Source of the DNA: Eonycteris spelaea
Lineage: Eukaryota; Chordata; Mammalia; Chiroptera; Pteropodidae
Reading direction: 5' to 3'
Assembly: GCA_003508835.1 (NCBI GenBank)
Contig: PUFA01000182.1
Coordinates: 2,666,001 to 2,730,000, forward strand
DNA length: 64,000 nt
Below the pieces are notes generated by a model, which made no database searches, was not told the DNA's origin, and saw nothing but the letters and a program-made list of their open reading frames with translations. The translations under genes were made by a program, and so were the position numbers. Below are positions 33,301 through 39,010 of this stretch, one piece after another (position 1 is the first letter of the stretch; each line of letters opens with the position of its first letter).

Positions 33301-33454
33301 GGCCGTGAGGCGGTACTTCGTGTGCCGTTTCCACACGCCAGGTGTTGTTCCTTATCAGGGTGAGAAGTCCGTGTCGGTGGACGGGAAGTGCAGCGACTCC
33401 GCCCTGCTCAGCGGCCTGCTGGAGGAGGTGAGGGCAACGCTGGCCACGTGCTGA
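2866..33454 (+). CDS. AP3D1: AP3D1: AP-3 adaptor complex subunit delta-1 (32 coding exons)
   Basis: Large delta subunit of the heterotetrameric AP-3 adaptor, which sorts membrane cargo from endosomes and the trans-Golgi to lysosomes and lysosome-related organelles; its known loss causes Hermansky-Pudlak type disease. The start MALKMVKGSIDRMF and stop at 33452-33454 match the human protein as I remember it. Thirty-two exons join in phase to about 1219 residues once small indels are allowed for, against 1215 for the long human isoform. Layout: N-terminal adaptin alpha-solenoid (about residues 30-580), an acidic linker rich in SDSESEDE (about 620-690), a Lys/Glu-rich hinge of the region named BLVR (about 690-980), and a C-terminal ear (about 985-1219). 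Exons 12, 14, 15, 20, 22, 28 and 31 carry frameshifting indels that look like sequencing errors. The start codon has G at -3 and G at +4. Confidence 0.97.
6480..6840 (+). repeat. Old interspersed repeat, copy A (family not named)
   Basis: Shares a run of blocks with 53820-54170: GACTGTGCAGGTGGGA, CAAGTCAAGGCCC, CACAGGGTCCTCATA, GGTGGCTGTGACTGATGA and CCTGGAGCCTC. This proves a common repeat family, probably a MaLR- or MER-type element; I do not assign a name. Confidence 0.65.
7140..7345 (+). repeat. L1 3' end of laurasiatherian type
   Basis: Contains GGTGGGTACCAGACTTGTCA, AGTGATCACTTCGTAAGG and AATGTCAACTGTAATTAAAA, resembling L1 tails common in bats, horses and relatives. This is the main lineage clue in the window. 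Confidence 0.6.
9300..9600 (+). repeat. L1M-like 3' fragment, copy 1
   Basis: Recognisable blocks: CACCACAATCAGTTTTAGAA, CCCCCAGCCCCTGGCAACCA, TCCACTTCCTGTCTCTGTGG and TTTTCTGGACATGTCGCTTA. The same blocks recur near 27280, 46870, 50290 and 54740. It ends about 30 bases before AP3D1 exon 2. Confidence 0.75.
9632..9727 (+). CDS. AP3D1: AP3D1 coding exon 2 (residues 33-64)
   Basis: Starts AKYISQCIDEIKQEL after a TCTCAG acceptor and ends KLTY at a GTAAGT donor, phase 0. First helices of the adaptin trunk. A minisatellite begins shortly after the donor. Confidence 0.97.
9769..10165 (+). repeat. Minisatellite in AP3D1 intron 2
   Basis: About eight units of 33-40 bases built from CCATCTGTC-type blocks, each with a TTGTCCATTG-like anchor (near 9842, 9879, 9918, 9954, 9987, 10027, 10063 and 10102). 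Open in all three frames, so the long open frames are repeat artefacts. Confidence 0.9.
10804..10884 (+). CDS. AP3D1: AP3D1 coding exon 3 (residues 65-91)
   Basis: Encodes LQMLGYDISWAAFN to SKFTFK in phase 0 between a CAACAG acceptor and a GTAGTT donor; adaptin trunk. Confidence 0.97.
12023..12103 (+). CDS. AP3D1: AP3D1 coding exon 4 (residues 92-118)
   Basis: Encodes RIGYLAASQCFHEGTD to NQIRK, 27 codons in phase 0, donor GTAGGC; adaptin trunk repeat. Confidence 0.97.
14224..14331 (+). CDS. AP3D1: AP3D1 coding exon 5 (residues 119-154)
   Basis: Encodes DLSSPSQYDTGVALTG to NDIMTL, 36 codons in phase 0, acceptor TTGCAG and donor GTGAGT. Confidence 0.97.
15715..15844 (+). CDS. AP3D1: AP3D1 coding exon 6 (residues 155-198)
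   Basis: Encodes MSHTKPYIRKKAVLIM to EDPDP plus one base of the next Gly codon. The donor GTTCGT is weak, but phase and homology fix the boundary. Confidence 0.94.
16677..16816 (+). CDS. AP3D1: AP3D1 coding exon 7 (residues 198-244), GC donor
   Basis: Completes the split Gly codon, then encodes VQSAAVNVICELARRN to IIKL. The exon must end at 16816 for the next exon (FGALTPLEP) to follow in frame, and the intron then begins GCAAGT, a good GC-AG donor after CTG. Confidence 0.95.
16980..17053 (+). CDS. AP3D1: AP3D1 coding exon 8 (residues 245-269)
   Basis: Encodes FGALTPLEPRLGKKL to NLIH plus two bases, between a CCCTAG acceptor and a GTGAGC donor. Confidence 0.97.
18001..18050 (+). CDS. AP3D1: AP3D1 coding exon 9 (residues 269-286)
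   Basis: A 50-base exon encoding TSAMSLLYECVNTVIA after a CCCCAG acceptor, ending with one base of a Val codon at GTGAGA. Confidence 0.97.
19526..19575 (+). CDS. AP3D1: AP3D1 coding exon 10 (residues 286-302)
   Basis: A 50-base exon encoding VLISLSSGMPNHSASIQ; acceptor TTTCAG, donor GTGCGT, ends in phase 0. Confidence 0.97.
20157..20205 (+). CDS. AP3D1: AP3D1 coding exon 11 (residues 303-319)
   Basis: Encodes LCVQKLRILIEDSDQN plus one base of a Leu codon; acceptor TTGCAG, donor GTAAGG. Confidence 0.97.
20946..21090 (+). CDS. AP3D1: AP3D1 coding exon 12 (residues 319-367), one-base loss
   Basis: Encodes LKYLGLLAMSKILRTH and, in another frame, QCLDDKDESIRLRALDLLYGM. The frame changes near 21025, where a CC pair expected from the human protein reads as a single C. 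The exon is 145 bases where flanking phases need 146. Donor GTGCGT. Confidence 0.95.
21170..21318 (+). CDS. AP3D1: AP3D1 coding exon 13 (residues 368-417)
   Basis: Encodes VSKKSLMEIVKKLMSHV to ITNFE plus two bases of Trp. Frame intact. It is flanked by very short introns of 79 and 69 bases. Confidence 0.97.
21388..21617 (+). CDS. AP3D1: AP3D1 coding exon 14 (residues 417-494), one-base loss
   Basis: Encodes YISILAELTRLEGTRHGH to EVLYAAA; an expected TGG (Trp) then reads as TGA at 21596-21598 through loss of one G. In the restored frame ICGEFSE follows up to a GTGAGT donor. Length 230 where 231 is needed. Confidence 0.94.
22109..22337 (+). CDS. AP3D1: AP3D1 coding exon 15 (residues 494-571), several indels
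   Basis: Segments in shifting frames match LEAMLRP, VYVQNVV, ILQQKE, RLPQFVQSA and EVQER of the adaptin trunk end. I infer single-base losses near 22118, 22169, 22282 and 22321 and one gain near 22221. These net to minus three and give exactly the 232 bases expected. Acceptor CCCCAG, donor GTAACG. Confidence 0.88.
23070..23215 (+). CDS. AP3D1: AP3D1 coding exon 16 (residues 572-620)
   Basis: Encodes ASCVLHLVKHIQKLQAK to KKVPVPE plus two bases of Gly, frame intact. End of the solenoid and start of the linker. Confidence 0.97.
23660..23801 (+). CDS. AP3D1: AP3D1 coding exon 17 (residues 620-667)
   Basis: Encodes the acidic linker LDLDAWINEPPSDSESEDE to DEEELAR, with Ser residues in casein-kinase-like acidic context; frame intact, donor GTGAGC. 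Confidence 0.97.
24137..24208 (+). CDS. AP3D1: AP3D1 coding exon 18 (residues 668-691)
   Basis: Encodes RREARKQEQANNPFYIK to SPSPQK, 24 codons in phase 0, donor GTAAGG. Confidence 0.97.
24944..25019 (+). CDS. AP3D1: AP3D1 coding exon 19 (residues 692-717), GC donor
   Basis: Encodes RYQDSPGVEHIPVVQIDL to LKVP plus one base of Gly. The intron appears to begin GCAAGT, a second GC-AG candidate; no GT donor nearby keeps the protein. Confidence 0.92.
25245..25440 (+). CDS. AP3D1: AP3D1 coding exon 20 (residues 717-782), one-base loss
   Basis: Encodes LPTSEQYVKLEEQRRH through a basic KGKPRRHSS stretch to VTEEMPE. The exon is 196 bases where 197 is needed, probably a CC read as C at its first bases. 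The donor GTCCGC is weak. Confidence 0.92.
25680..25753 (+). CDS. AP3D1: AP3D1 coding exon 21 (residues 783-807)
   Basis: Encodes NALPSDEDDKDPNDPYRA to DLD plus two bases of Lys; acceptor CCTCAG, donor GTGAGT. Confidence 0.97.
26010..26183 (+). CDS. AP3D1: AP3D1 coding exon 22 (residues 807-865), one-base loss
   Basis: Encodes PLADSEKLPIQKHRNAE to SKS, then the Lys-rich hinge KKSKKPKKKEKKHREKE in another frame. A C appears to be missing in the run at 26072-26075. Length 174 where 175 is needed. Confidence 0.94.
26349..26421 (+). CDS. AP3D1: AP3D1 coding exon 23 (residues 866-890, long-isoform exon)
   Basis: Encodes SEDLDFWLSTTPPPAAAA to PVPVH plus one base; acceptor TTTCAG, donor GTAAGA. 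As I recall, this exon is present in the 1215-residue human isoform and skipped in the 1153-residue one. Confidence 0.9.
26890..27026 (+). CDS. AP3D1: AP3D1 coding exon 24 (residues 890-935), start uncertain
   Basis: Encodes EEPGVNATVTAALEEEHDE to ARDREK, part of the optional long-isoform insert. Two acceptors compete. CAG at 26887-26889 keeps frame as written and adds GAPKPPPLGFLQ. CAG at 26922-26924 fits human length better but is one base out of frame. I give the in-frame choice. Confidence 0.7.
27215..27700 (+). repeat. L1M-like 3' fragment, copy 2
   Basis: In AP3D1 intron 24: TTCCAGAACATTCCATCACC, CCCCAGCCCCTGACACCCAC, TGTTTGTGGACACACCTATT, GTAAATGGAATCACACGCTG and CGTCCACATTATGGCGAGTG, in the same orientation as copy 1. 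Confidence 0.75.
27842..27985 (+). CDS. AP3D1: AP3D1 coding exon 25 (residues 936-983)
   Basis: Encodes the basic hinge KPSKHKKKKHKKEKEE to EEEPLP, 48 codons in phase 0; acceptor TTCAG, donor GTGAGG. Confidence 0.96.
28221..28268 (+). CDS. AP3D1: AP3D1 coding exon 26 (residues 984-999)
   Basis: A 48-base exon encoding PMSSYCLLAENAYVKM, the start of the C-terminal ear; acceptor CCCAG, donor GTGAGC. Confidence 0.97.
28646..28835 (+). CDS. AP3D1: AP3D1 coding exon 27 (residues 1000-1063)
   Basis: Encodes TYDIQGSLQKDSQVTVSI to VPFQLPP plus one base of Gly, frame intact; ear domain beta strands. Confidence 0.97.
28996..29083 (+). CDS. AP3D1: AP3D1 coding exon 28 (residues 1063-1092), one-base loss
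   Basis: Encodes ISNEAQFVFTIQSIVMAQ to LKG, then TLSFIAK in another frame. An A seems lost near 29063. Length 88 where 89 is needed; donor GTGCGT. Confidence 0.94.
29285..29370 (+). CDS. AP3D1: AP3D1 coding exon 29 (residues 1093-1121)
   Basis: Encodes NDEGSTHEKLDFKLHFS to TPCY plus two bases. The acceptor is a CAGCAG tandem; use of the first AG would add one Gln. The second AG gives the human-like junction. Confidence 0.95.
29750..29875 (+). repeat. Tail of an old interspersed repeat in intron 29
   Basis: GGGCTTCAACATAGGAATTT followed by GGGGGACACCGTTCAGCCCA is the end of a common mammalian repeat whose other end resembles 56000-56060. Family name not assigned. Confidence 0.5.
29984..30105 (+). 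CDS. AP3D1: AP3D1 coding exon 30 (residues 1121-1162)
   Basis: Encodes SDAFAKLLESGDLSMSS to CFHHHFS plus one base; acceptor CACAG, donor GTAAGG, frame intact. Confidence 0.97.
30194..30272 (+). CDS. AP3D1: AP3D1 coding exon 31 (residues 1162-1188), one-base loss
   Basis: Encodes VVERVDSCASLYSRSIQG to VCLL. Loss of one G from an expected GG then creates an in-frame TGA at 30264-30266 before KK. Length 79 where 80 is needed. Confidence 0.94.
30273..33358 (+). other. AP3D1: AP3D1 intron 31
   Basis: 3.1 kb last intron. Most of 30560-32640 is T-rich sequence resembling a heavily diverged antisense L1. The remainder has no feature I can name. Confidence 0.7.
30560..32640 (-). mobile_element. Ancient antisense L1 (decayed)
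   Basis: T-rich blocks such as GAAACCATCCAGGCCTGGAG, TGTTTACGCCATTTACGGTT and AATTTCATGAATCTGC resemble the reverse complement of L1 ORF2 and flanks. No long ORF survives. Boundaries are approximate and the copy may be split or composite. Confidence 0.55.
33359..33454 (+). CDS. AP3D1: AP3D1 coding exon 32 (residues 1189-1219 and stop)
   Basis: Terminal coding exon, GEKSVSVDGKCSDSALL to LATC, then TGA. Acceptor ATCAG at 33354-33358. It follows a 3.1 kb intron that holds an old L1. Confidence 0.97.
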   Translation, partial: GEKSVSVDGKCSDSALLSGLLEEVRATLATC

Positions 33455-34575
33455 ACGCGTGTCATCTGAGGCCACCGCGGATGGACAGGCTGCGAAGGAG
33501 GGACGGGTTCCAGCGCTAGGTTTCTCCTCTGTCGCATGTGTTCATCCAGCCCGGTGTTCATCTGAGGCCACTGTGTTGCCAGTCAAACATCGAGGTCGTG
33601 TGTTCGTTGATTTCTCTTGTCATCTCTATTCCTTTGACCCTCCCCCTGATCTTTGGGGAGAAACCCCGTTGTCGTCCCCAGACCAGCGGTGGCCGCTGTA
33701 GCAGGGGCCGAGTGCACCCAGCTGCAGGGGCCACCTGGGGGGTGAGTACGGCTGCCATCCAGGCCAGGACCTGGCGGCTCCTGGGCAGGGGGCACCCTGC
33801 TTCTGTGAAGTCATCCAGTCCCATGCGTCCCCAAGTCCCCTGCTTGATGGCACGTGGCGGGTGAAGAACAGCCAGCTGCTCACCACAGTGACACTCCCCT
33901 TCACCCCTCGCAGCCACGGTCCGGGTTCTCTCCCCCCAGGACGCGTGATGGGAAGGGGGTCCTGCGGGCTGTCATCCACTGTGTTCCTCTGCCCTGTTCT
34001 CTGTGTCGCACTGCCGTGTGTGTGTGCCGGGTGGAGAATGGCGGCGATGCTGAGGTGGAGGTGGGGGCTGTCACCAAGGGGTGGGTCTCCTCACGGAGCA
34101 GGACTAGACTTCCTTGGTCCTATTGTTTCCTGTCCGGTGGGCATTGCTGGGGGTCAGTGTTGGAGCACGGACGCACCGCAGGGTTTGTCCCGCATTGTGC
34201 CTGCAGCTGCCAGGAGGGCCCAGTCCTGGGCTCCGCGGCCCCAGCAGTGAAGCACAGGTGTTGTGGGGAGGTTAGTTCCTGAAATGCTCCTGGGTAGGGT
34301 GGGGGACCCAGCCCCCGGCGAGATGGGGCTCTCCTCAGAGGTGAGACCGTCCTCAGTGACATTTTAACTTTCCTTTTGATGAAAACTGTCACTTTAGCAT
34401 GTAATCTATTGCAGAATCCTGTGCAGTGATTCTAGAATTTCGAAATCGTATGATGTGTTACATATGAATTTATTTGCTATCGACATTCCCACGTAAAGGA
34501 GTGAGAGACATATCACGCTGCTGTAATGATTCTGTGTCAAGATGATCCAATAAACTTGCAAAACATGTTTCTCTC
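33455..34575 (+). other. AP3D1: AP3D1 3' untranslated region
   Basis: Follows the TGA at 33452-33454 and runs to just past the AATAAA at 34549-34554. I see no intron and no recognised repeat. The last 200 bases are AT-rich, as expected near a 3' end; the exact cleavage site is inferred. Confidence 0.8.
34549..34554 (+). terminator. AP3D1: AP3D1 poly(A) signal AATAAA
   Basis: Canonical AATAAA in an AT-rich tract about 1.1 kb after the AP3D1 stop, followed by a T-rich stretch (TGTTTCTCTCTTGGGTTTT). Confidence 0.8.
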
Positions 34576-35787
34576 TTGGGTTTTGCCCATAGCAGTGCAC
34601 ACCTGGCTGGGGTCATTGCATAGTTGCTTGGGGTCGCATGGGGTTGTGGGGGCCCGTGTACCCCTCATGCCTCAGGATGTGACATGACCCTCACCGCCAT
34701 CTCCTGGGCTCAGGGTGGTGGGCCCCCTGGGGCCCTCTGACAGCACATGGTGGCCATTATCCTCCCTTCCCACCCCTCCCCGGGCCCCTGCTGCGGAGAG
34801 GGGACAGTGGGAGCAGATGCTGGAAAGAGGCTGCTCGTGTCCATTAATTTGCCAGACGTAATTTAAGCCACGTCAGGCTGAGTCAGTGGACTTGAGACTC
34901 AAGAGTATGGGAGAGTGAAGAGTGAGCGCAGACCGGCCCCACAGTGGACCCCAGCTCGGGGTGCCCTGGATGAGAGAAAGGCCACCTTCCATAGCGTCTG
35001 CCAGAAAGCGCTTTCTCCTGATTGGGGAGAAGTGCATCGTGCAACAGCACCAGCCTTTGCCAGCCACATCCTCCTAGAAGGTGTGAAAGGGCTAGAAAAG
35101 GGAAAGGCCCAGGCAGCAGACACAGTGACGACAGTGCCCGGGATCCGGGTGGTGGCCAGCCCTGCCCCCAGCATGCGTGCCTCGGGAGGGTGCTTGTTGG
35201 AGACACCCAGTCTCCCTGTGGCGTCACCCGTGTCATGGTGCGCACCATGTTGTCCAACCCCTGCCAGAGTTTCCTGCCTTAAATGCAAAGGCGCCCATGT
35301 GAGCGGTGGCCGGCGTTACGTCAGGGGAACCGCAGCAGGAAGCCGGGCGGGTCCTCTGCCCTGCAGTGCCCCCACGCACGCAAGCGCAACAGGGACTGGC
35401 CGAGGAGGCCGGTGGCGCACAGGCCCCAGAGACGCGCGCTCAGGCACGGACAGCGCCTCCGGGCAGCGCTCGGTTCCATGGAGATAGCCGTCCAGCCCGG
35501 ACCAAGCCCCCTGGGGCTCCTTGCACCGAGGGCCAGTCCCACGCCACCGAAGCGGCCTGCACGCCAGCCGAGCCAGCAAGAGCCCACTCGCTCCCCAGCT
35601 CACGTGTGGGCGAACCTGTCCAGGTACACTGAGGCAGACTGCAATTTAATTGGCCTGGGAACCTGGAACCCGCCGTCCTTCCTGGCGCCCGTGACCAGAT
35701 GTGCCTTGCTTGGGCCCCAGCCCATTGCCCCACATGGTTCTCCCAGCCCCCCCAGGGACTGCTCCGTGGTGAGAAGTGTCAGGGACA
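34576..35787. other. AP3D1-IZUMO4 convergent intergenic region
   Basis: 1.2 kb between the two 3' ends. I see no gene, RNA or clear repeat. A GC-rich part at 35280-35620 opens several overlapping frames, none convincing. Confidence 0.6.
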
Positions 35788-35793
35788 TTTAAT
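35788..35793 (-). terminator. IZUMO4: Probable IZUMO4 poly(A) signal ATTAAA
   Basis: ATTAAA on the - strand (TTTAAT on +) about 200 bases after the IZUMO4 stop; it is the best candidate for the 3' end. Confidence 0.55.
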
Positions 35794-35992
35794 CATCCAG
35801 TAGCTCTGTGATCCCGCCTGGCATCTGCTATATACAAACTCGTCTCCCTTCCCCTCCACCCGGCCATGCTCAGGTGATGGGGGTCGGGGATCCCAGAGGG
35901 CAGCAAGCTGCTCCCAGGGTCAAGCTAGGACAGCCCAGCTGAGTCCTGGCCCCAGGCTGAGGCTGGGGCGAGTCCAGTAGGCCCGGCGGCCG

Positions 35993-36083
35993 TCAGTGCT
36001 GCATCAGGCACTCAGAAGCATTCTCCAGAGTCAGGTTGGCCAGGTGTGGGGGCTCTAGGCACGTGAAGCTCGGTGATATCAGG
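35993..36083 (-). CDS. IZUMO4: IZUMO4 coding exon 10 and stop
   Basis: Encodes LISPSFTCLEPPHLANLT to CLMQH, then TGA; acceptor CCGCAG. The match to the human tail LANLTLE is clear. Confidence 0.94.
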
Positions 36084-38427
36084 CTGCGGGGGACAGGTGC
36101 CTTAGTTCATCCTCTCCCCTCCCTTAGTTCATCCTCTCCCTCCCCCTCCTCCTAACTGTTGGGTCTCCGCTAGGGGCCTGGGCCTCCTCCCAGCCGGGGC
36201 ACTTGACCAGGGTTGCAAGCAGACCCTCAAAGCTGAACTTGGAGGCCAGGCTTGTTTTCTCACCCCCACCCACCACTCCCAGAATGGGCTGCAAAGGTGC
36301 GTGGGCAGGGCTGCGGTGAATTGGCCTCTGGGTTTCCATCTCTGGCTTAGGTACAACCCCAGTCCCTGGAGCACCCCCCAGGTCCCTGCAGCCTCCTCCT
36401 GCTGGGTAACTCACAAGGCTGGAGTCGTCCTGTGCGTCCAGGCGGCGAGGAGGAGGGTGGAGAGGAAGACATGTTTATTTGTGAGGTGATCACGCAGATA
36501 TGCATACACAGGTGATGTCTGCATGGCCCAGATGCAGAGAGCCCCACCCAGCTGTGCCCACCCTGTCCAACACCACTGCCTGTCTGCCGCACACACCACC
36601 CCTTTCTCCCCCTCCCACCAGGCTGGGGCTTTGAAGAGAATGGGCTGCGGGGTCCTTACCTCATGCCGTTGTCCTGTCTGAAAGACACAATAGGGTCCTG
36701 GTTAGCCCCAAGTTTGGGGCTGAGGCTGTGCCTGTGGCCCCCAGGACCCTCCACTGAGGCACATTCATTGTGGGGAGTCCTCCTAGATTCTGACCACAGC
36801 CTTGCTACCCACTCAGGGTAGGGGAAGCCCAGACTTTCTGGGGACCATTTAACCACTTGTACCAGCTGAGCTCAGAGCCCCTGAGGATGAGCATGGGGCC
36901 AGGCCCCGCCTCCTAGTGGCCGCCCCCACATACTTACCCATCTATCTCTGATGAAACCCGCGTTGGGTTTGGGGAGGGGTGACTTACTTGTGCCAGTTAT
37001 TTCTACAACGACAGCAGATCTGGAGTCAGGCCAGAGGCCTTGGTTGGAGTCCCCTCCCAGAGCCCAGCTGCCAGACTCACATGTACTGCAGGAGGCCCTG
37101 CACAGCTGTCTCCCACTGTGCAGATGACCTGCGGGTACATGGGCAGAGGGTGGGATGGCCACAAGTTCAGAGGACCAGGCAGGTCCACCCCACCCTAGCC
37201 AGGTGATCAAACACCAGGGAGGAGGCGGGGCGTCTTTAGGGAGATCCCAGGACCCCATGGACTGCCGCCTGAGCCTACTCGCAGTTGTAGCCAAAGCAGA
37301 TGACGTGCGAGTCGGTGCAGTTGCTACACGAGATGGTCTCATACTGGAAGATGCCTGCAACACACGACAGGTGGCTGCGGGCGCCCCTCGGCCCCCGGGG
37401 CCGCTGCTGCCACTGCGCTCCACAGCCTGGTCGGAGGTTCACTCACCACAGTGACGCTGACAGTCAATGCGGCCTGTGTGGGGACAGGAGCACAAGGGTG
37501 CCGTCTTAGCAGGCCCAGCTTGTCCCCGCTCCACCCACCCTCTCAGGCCCGTCCAGGCTCTGACTCTGGCCAGTGGCACTTAGGGTGGCCCCTCACCGGG
37601 ATGGAGCAACCACAGCCTCCAGGGACGGGTTGGGGGCAGGGGGACGGGGAGGGAGAAGTGGGATTTATCCTTTAAAGGGCCCTGCTGGTGCCCAGTTTGA
37701 AAAGGTTGCAACCGGCTTTAGTTCCCGTCCAGTGCTGGCTGCAGGCTCTGAGTTCTAGGGCCTAGCTGCACTAACGCCCTATCCACGTCACTCCAGTCCC
37801 AGCCTCTACCGGGACTCAAATGCTCCCGTGGCCCTGGGTCCCAGAGGCCTAGGGCAGCACCCTCCCTCCCCGGCCCTCATAGGCTTACTTTCAATGATGG
37901 CATTCTGGATGAGGTGCACCTGCTCCCGGAAAATGGCCCGGAGCTCATTGGGGAAATACCCTGTTGGGGGGGGGGCAGGAAGCGGGAGGTCAGGCTCAGG
38001 TGGAGGGCGCATGGGGGTGCCCCAGGGCGGGTGGACCACCCCTTACCCGGAAATACATCTTCCCCTGGTACAGCTGATCCATCTTCTCGTACACAGCGTT
38101 CGCCACTTGGTCCAGCTTCTCCCGGGCTGAGGGCGGGAGGAGGCGGCGACTGAGCGGCCCGGACCGGGATCTGGCTGGGCCGGGGACGCACCCGCGCGGG
38201 GCCCCCGCACTCACTGATCTCCGCGGGATAGCCAGGTGTAGCTCCTTCATCGTGTCCTCGCTCCAGTCGGTGAGCAGCGAGCCCGACACGGGGATGTCGC
38301 CCACCCACCAGGACTTCAGGTTCACGTGATGGCGGTAGAAAGAGAACTTGTCGGAGAAGTTGCGGTGGCAGTGCAGGCAGCCCCTGGCCAGCGCCGCGGT
38401 CAGGCCCAGGTACAGTAGTAGGGCCAT
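35993..38427 (-). CDS. IZUMO4: IZUMO4: izumo sperm-egg fusion protein family member 4 (10 coding exons)
   Basis: Member of the IZUMO family (IZUMO1 is the sperm receptor for egg JUNO); the role of IZUMO4 itself is unclear, with mainly testis/sperm expression. It starts MALLLYLGLTAALARG, a signal peptide, then CLHC (C17, C20). Ten exons join to 218 residues after two indels are allowed for. Conserved Cys continue at C127, C131, C141, C144, C151 and C156, with possible N-glycosylation at N143 (NCT) and N205 (NLT). No C-terminal membrane span follows, so it is probably secreted. The human protein, as I recall it, has 232 residues; the 14-residue gap maps to exon 9. Exons 7, 8 and 9 are only 15, 18 and 15 bases. 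Exons 1 and 2 each lack one base. It shares its promoter with MOB3A. Confidence 0.95.
36415..36429 (-). CDS. IZUMO4: IZUMO4 coding exon 9, 15-base microexon
   Basis: Encodes TTPA with split Arg and Phe codons, after a long polypyrimidine tract and CACAG; donor GTGAGT. Human appears to use an acceptor 42 bases further upstream; no AG exists there in this sequence. Confidence 0.8.
36660..36677 (-). CDS. IZUMO4: IZUMO4 coding exon 8, 18-base microexon
   Basis: Completes Lys, then QDNGM and two bases of Arg, against human QDTSMR. Acceptor TTTCAG, donor GTAAGG. Confidence 0.85.
36988..37002 (-). CDS. IZUMO4: IZUMO4 coding exon 7, 15-base microexon
   Basis: Encodes NNWH with split Ile and Lys codons at its ends, matching human IN-NWHK. 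Acceptor TTGTAG, donor GTAAGT. Confidence 0.88.
37081..37128 (-). CDS. IZUMO4: IZUMO4 coding exon 6
   Basis: Encodes SSAQWETAVQGLLQY plus two bases of Ile; acceptor CGCAG, donor GTGAGT. Confidence 0.93.
37279..37354 (-). CDS. IZUMO4: IZUMO4 coding exon 5
   Basis: Encodes GIFQYETISCSNCTDSHV and ICFGYNC plus two bases of Glu, with four conserved Cys and an NCT sequon; donor GTAGGC. Confidence 0.95.
37447..37473 (-). CDS. IZUMO4: IZUMO4 coding exon 4 (27 bases)
   Basis: A 27-base exon encoding SRIDCQRHC plus one base of Gly; acceptor CACAG, donor GTGAGT. Carries two of the family Cys. Confidence 0.94.
37889..37960 (-). CDS. IZUMO4: IZUMO4 coding exon 3
   Basis: Encodes GYFPNELRAIFREQVHLI and QNAIIE plus one base, after a C-run polypyrimidine tract and ACAG; donor GTAAGC. 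Frame intact. Confidence 0.95.
38047..38126 (-). CDS. IZUMO4: IZUMO4 coding exon 2, one-base loss
   Basis: Encodes TREKLDQVANAVYEKMDQ and LYQGKMYF. One C appears missing from the Pro codon at 38049-38050. Acceptor CTCAG, donor GTAAGG. Length 80 where 81 is needed. Confidence 0.93.
38215..38427 (-). CDS. IZUMO4: IZUMO4 coding exon 1, one-base loss
   Basis: Encodes the signal peptide, NFSDKFSFYRHHVNLKSWW, VGDIPVSG and MKELHLAIP. A C is missing near 38226 on the - strand (CCC where CCCC fits), so the last codons before the GTGAGT donor are out of frame. Length 213 where 214 is needed. Confidence 0.94.
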
Positions 38428-39010
38428 GGCCCGCCCCCGCCCGCCGCCGGCCAACCAACGGCGCCTCTTGCGCCACGCCCCCCCACCGCACACCAACCAA
38501 CGGCGTCCCGGGGCCCGGGCCGCGCCTCCGCACGGAACCAGTGCAGGCCCGCAACTGACAACGGACGCCGACTCCGCCTCCAAGGCCCGCCCACGAGCTG
38601 CTCCGCCCAAGTCTCCACCCCGCCCGGCCCCGCCCCAGGCTGCACCCCGCGCATGCGCCCACGTCCAGCACACGTCCTTCCGGGCCAGCCGCTGCTCGAG
38701 GCCCCGCCCTCCACCCGAGCACCAGCCAATGGCGTTACGGCCCGTCCTCGATTGCCAGGCAACCGAATGCGCGGCGAACTACGCCCCTCCTCCGTCTACA
38801 GTCCCTCCCCCGGCTCCGCCCCCGATGCGGCCGCGGCCTGAGGCGGAAGTAGGCCCGGCTGGGCGGGCGGGCCGGGGCAGTGAGCGGCTTCCTCCGCGGC
38901 GGAGGGCGAGGCTGGGGCTTTGGCACCGGGATCGGGGCCAGCGAGCCGGAGGGCGGAGGCCGGAGGGCGGAGGCCGGAGGCCGGAGGTGAGCGCGGCCCG
39001 GCCGGTTGGC
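38428..39010. promoter_or_regulatory. Divergent CpG-island promoter of IZUMO4 and MOB3A
   Basis: CpG-dense gap between the IZUMO4 ATG and the MOB3A first exon. Visible sites: two copies of CCAACCAACGGCG (38451-38463 and 38493-38505) with MYB-like AACGG; a palindromic NRF1 site GCGCATGCGC (38649-38658); CCAAT (38726-38730); an RFX X-box ATTGCCAGGCAAC (38751-38763); and ETS CGGAAGT (38844-38850). No TATA box. Start sites are inferred. Confidence 0.8.
38880..38986 (+). other. MOB3A: MOB3A non-coding first exon (approximate start)
   Basis: Ends at a good GTGAGC donor (38987) in the CpG island. Its last 45 bases repeat GGAGGGCGGAGGCC-type units. The upstream limit is a guess. No in-frame ATG leads to MOB3A, whose coding starts 7 kb downstream. 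Confidence 0.6.

Noticed and set aside
2866..33454. AP3D1 as a pseudogene because of stops and frameshifts
   Set aside because: All 32 exons have usable splice sites, the protein is conserved on both sides of each break, and neighbouring genes show the same kind of one-base losses.
36938..36947. Possible 10-base IZUMO4 exon between CATCAG and GTAAGT on the - strand
   Set aside because: Its length would break the frame, and exons 7 and 8 already join in phase.
37877..38722. 281-codon antisense-looking open frame
   Set aside because: It is the IZUMO4 strand read through introns and the CpG island; the real product is spliced.
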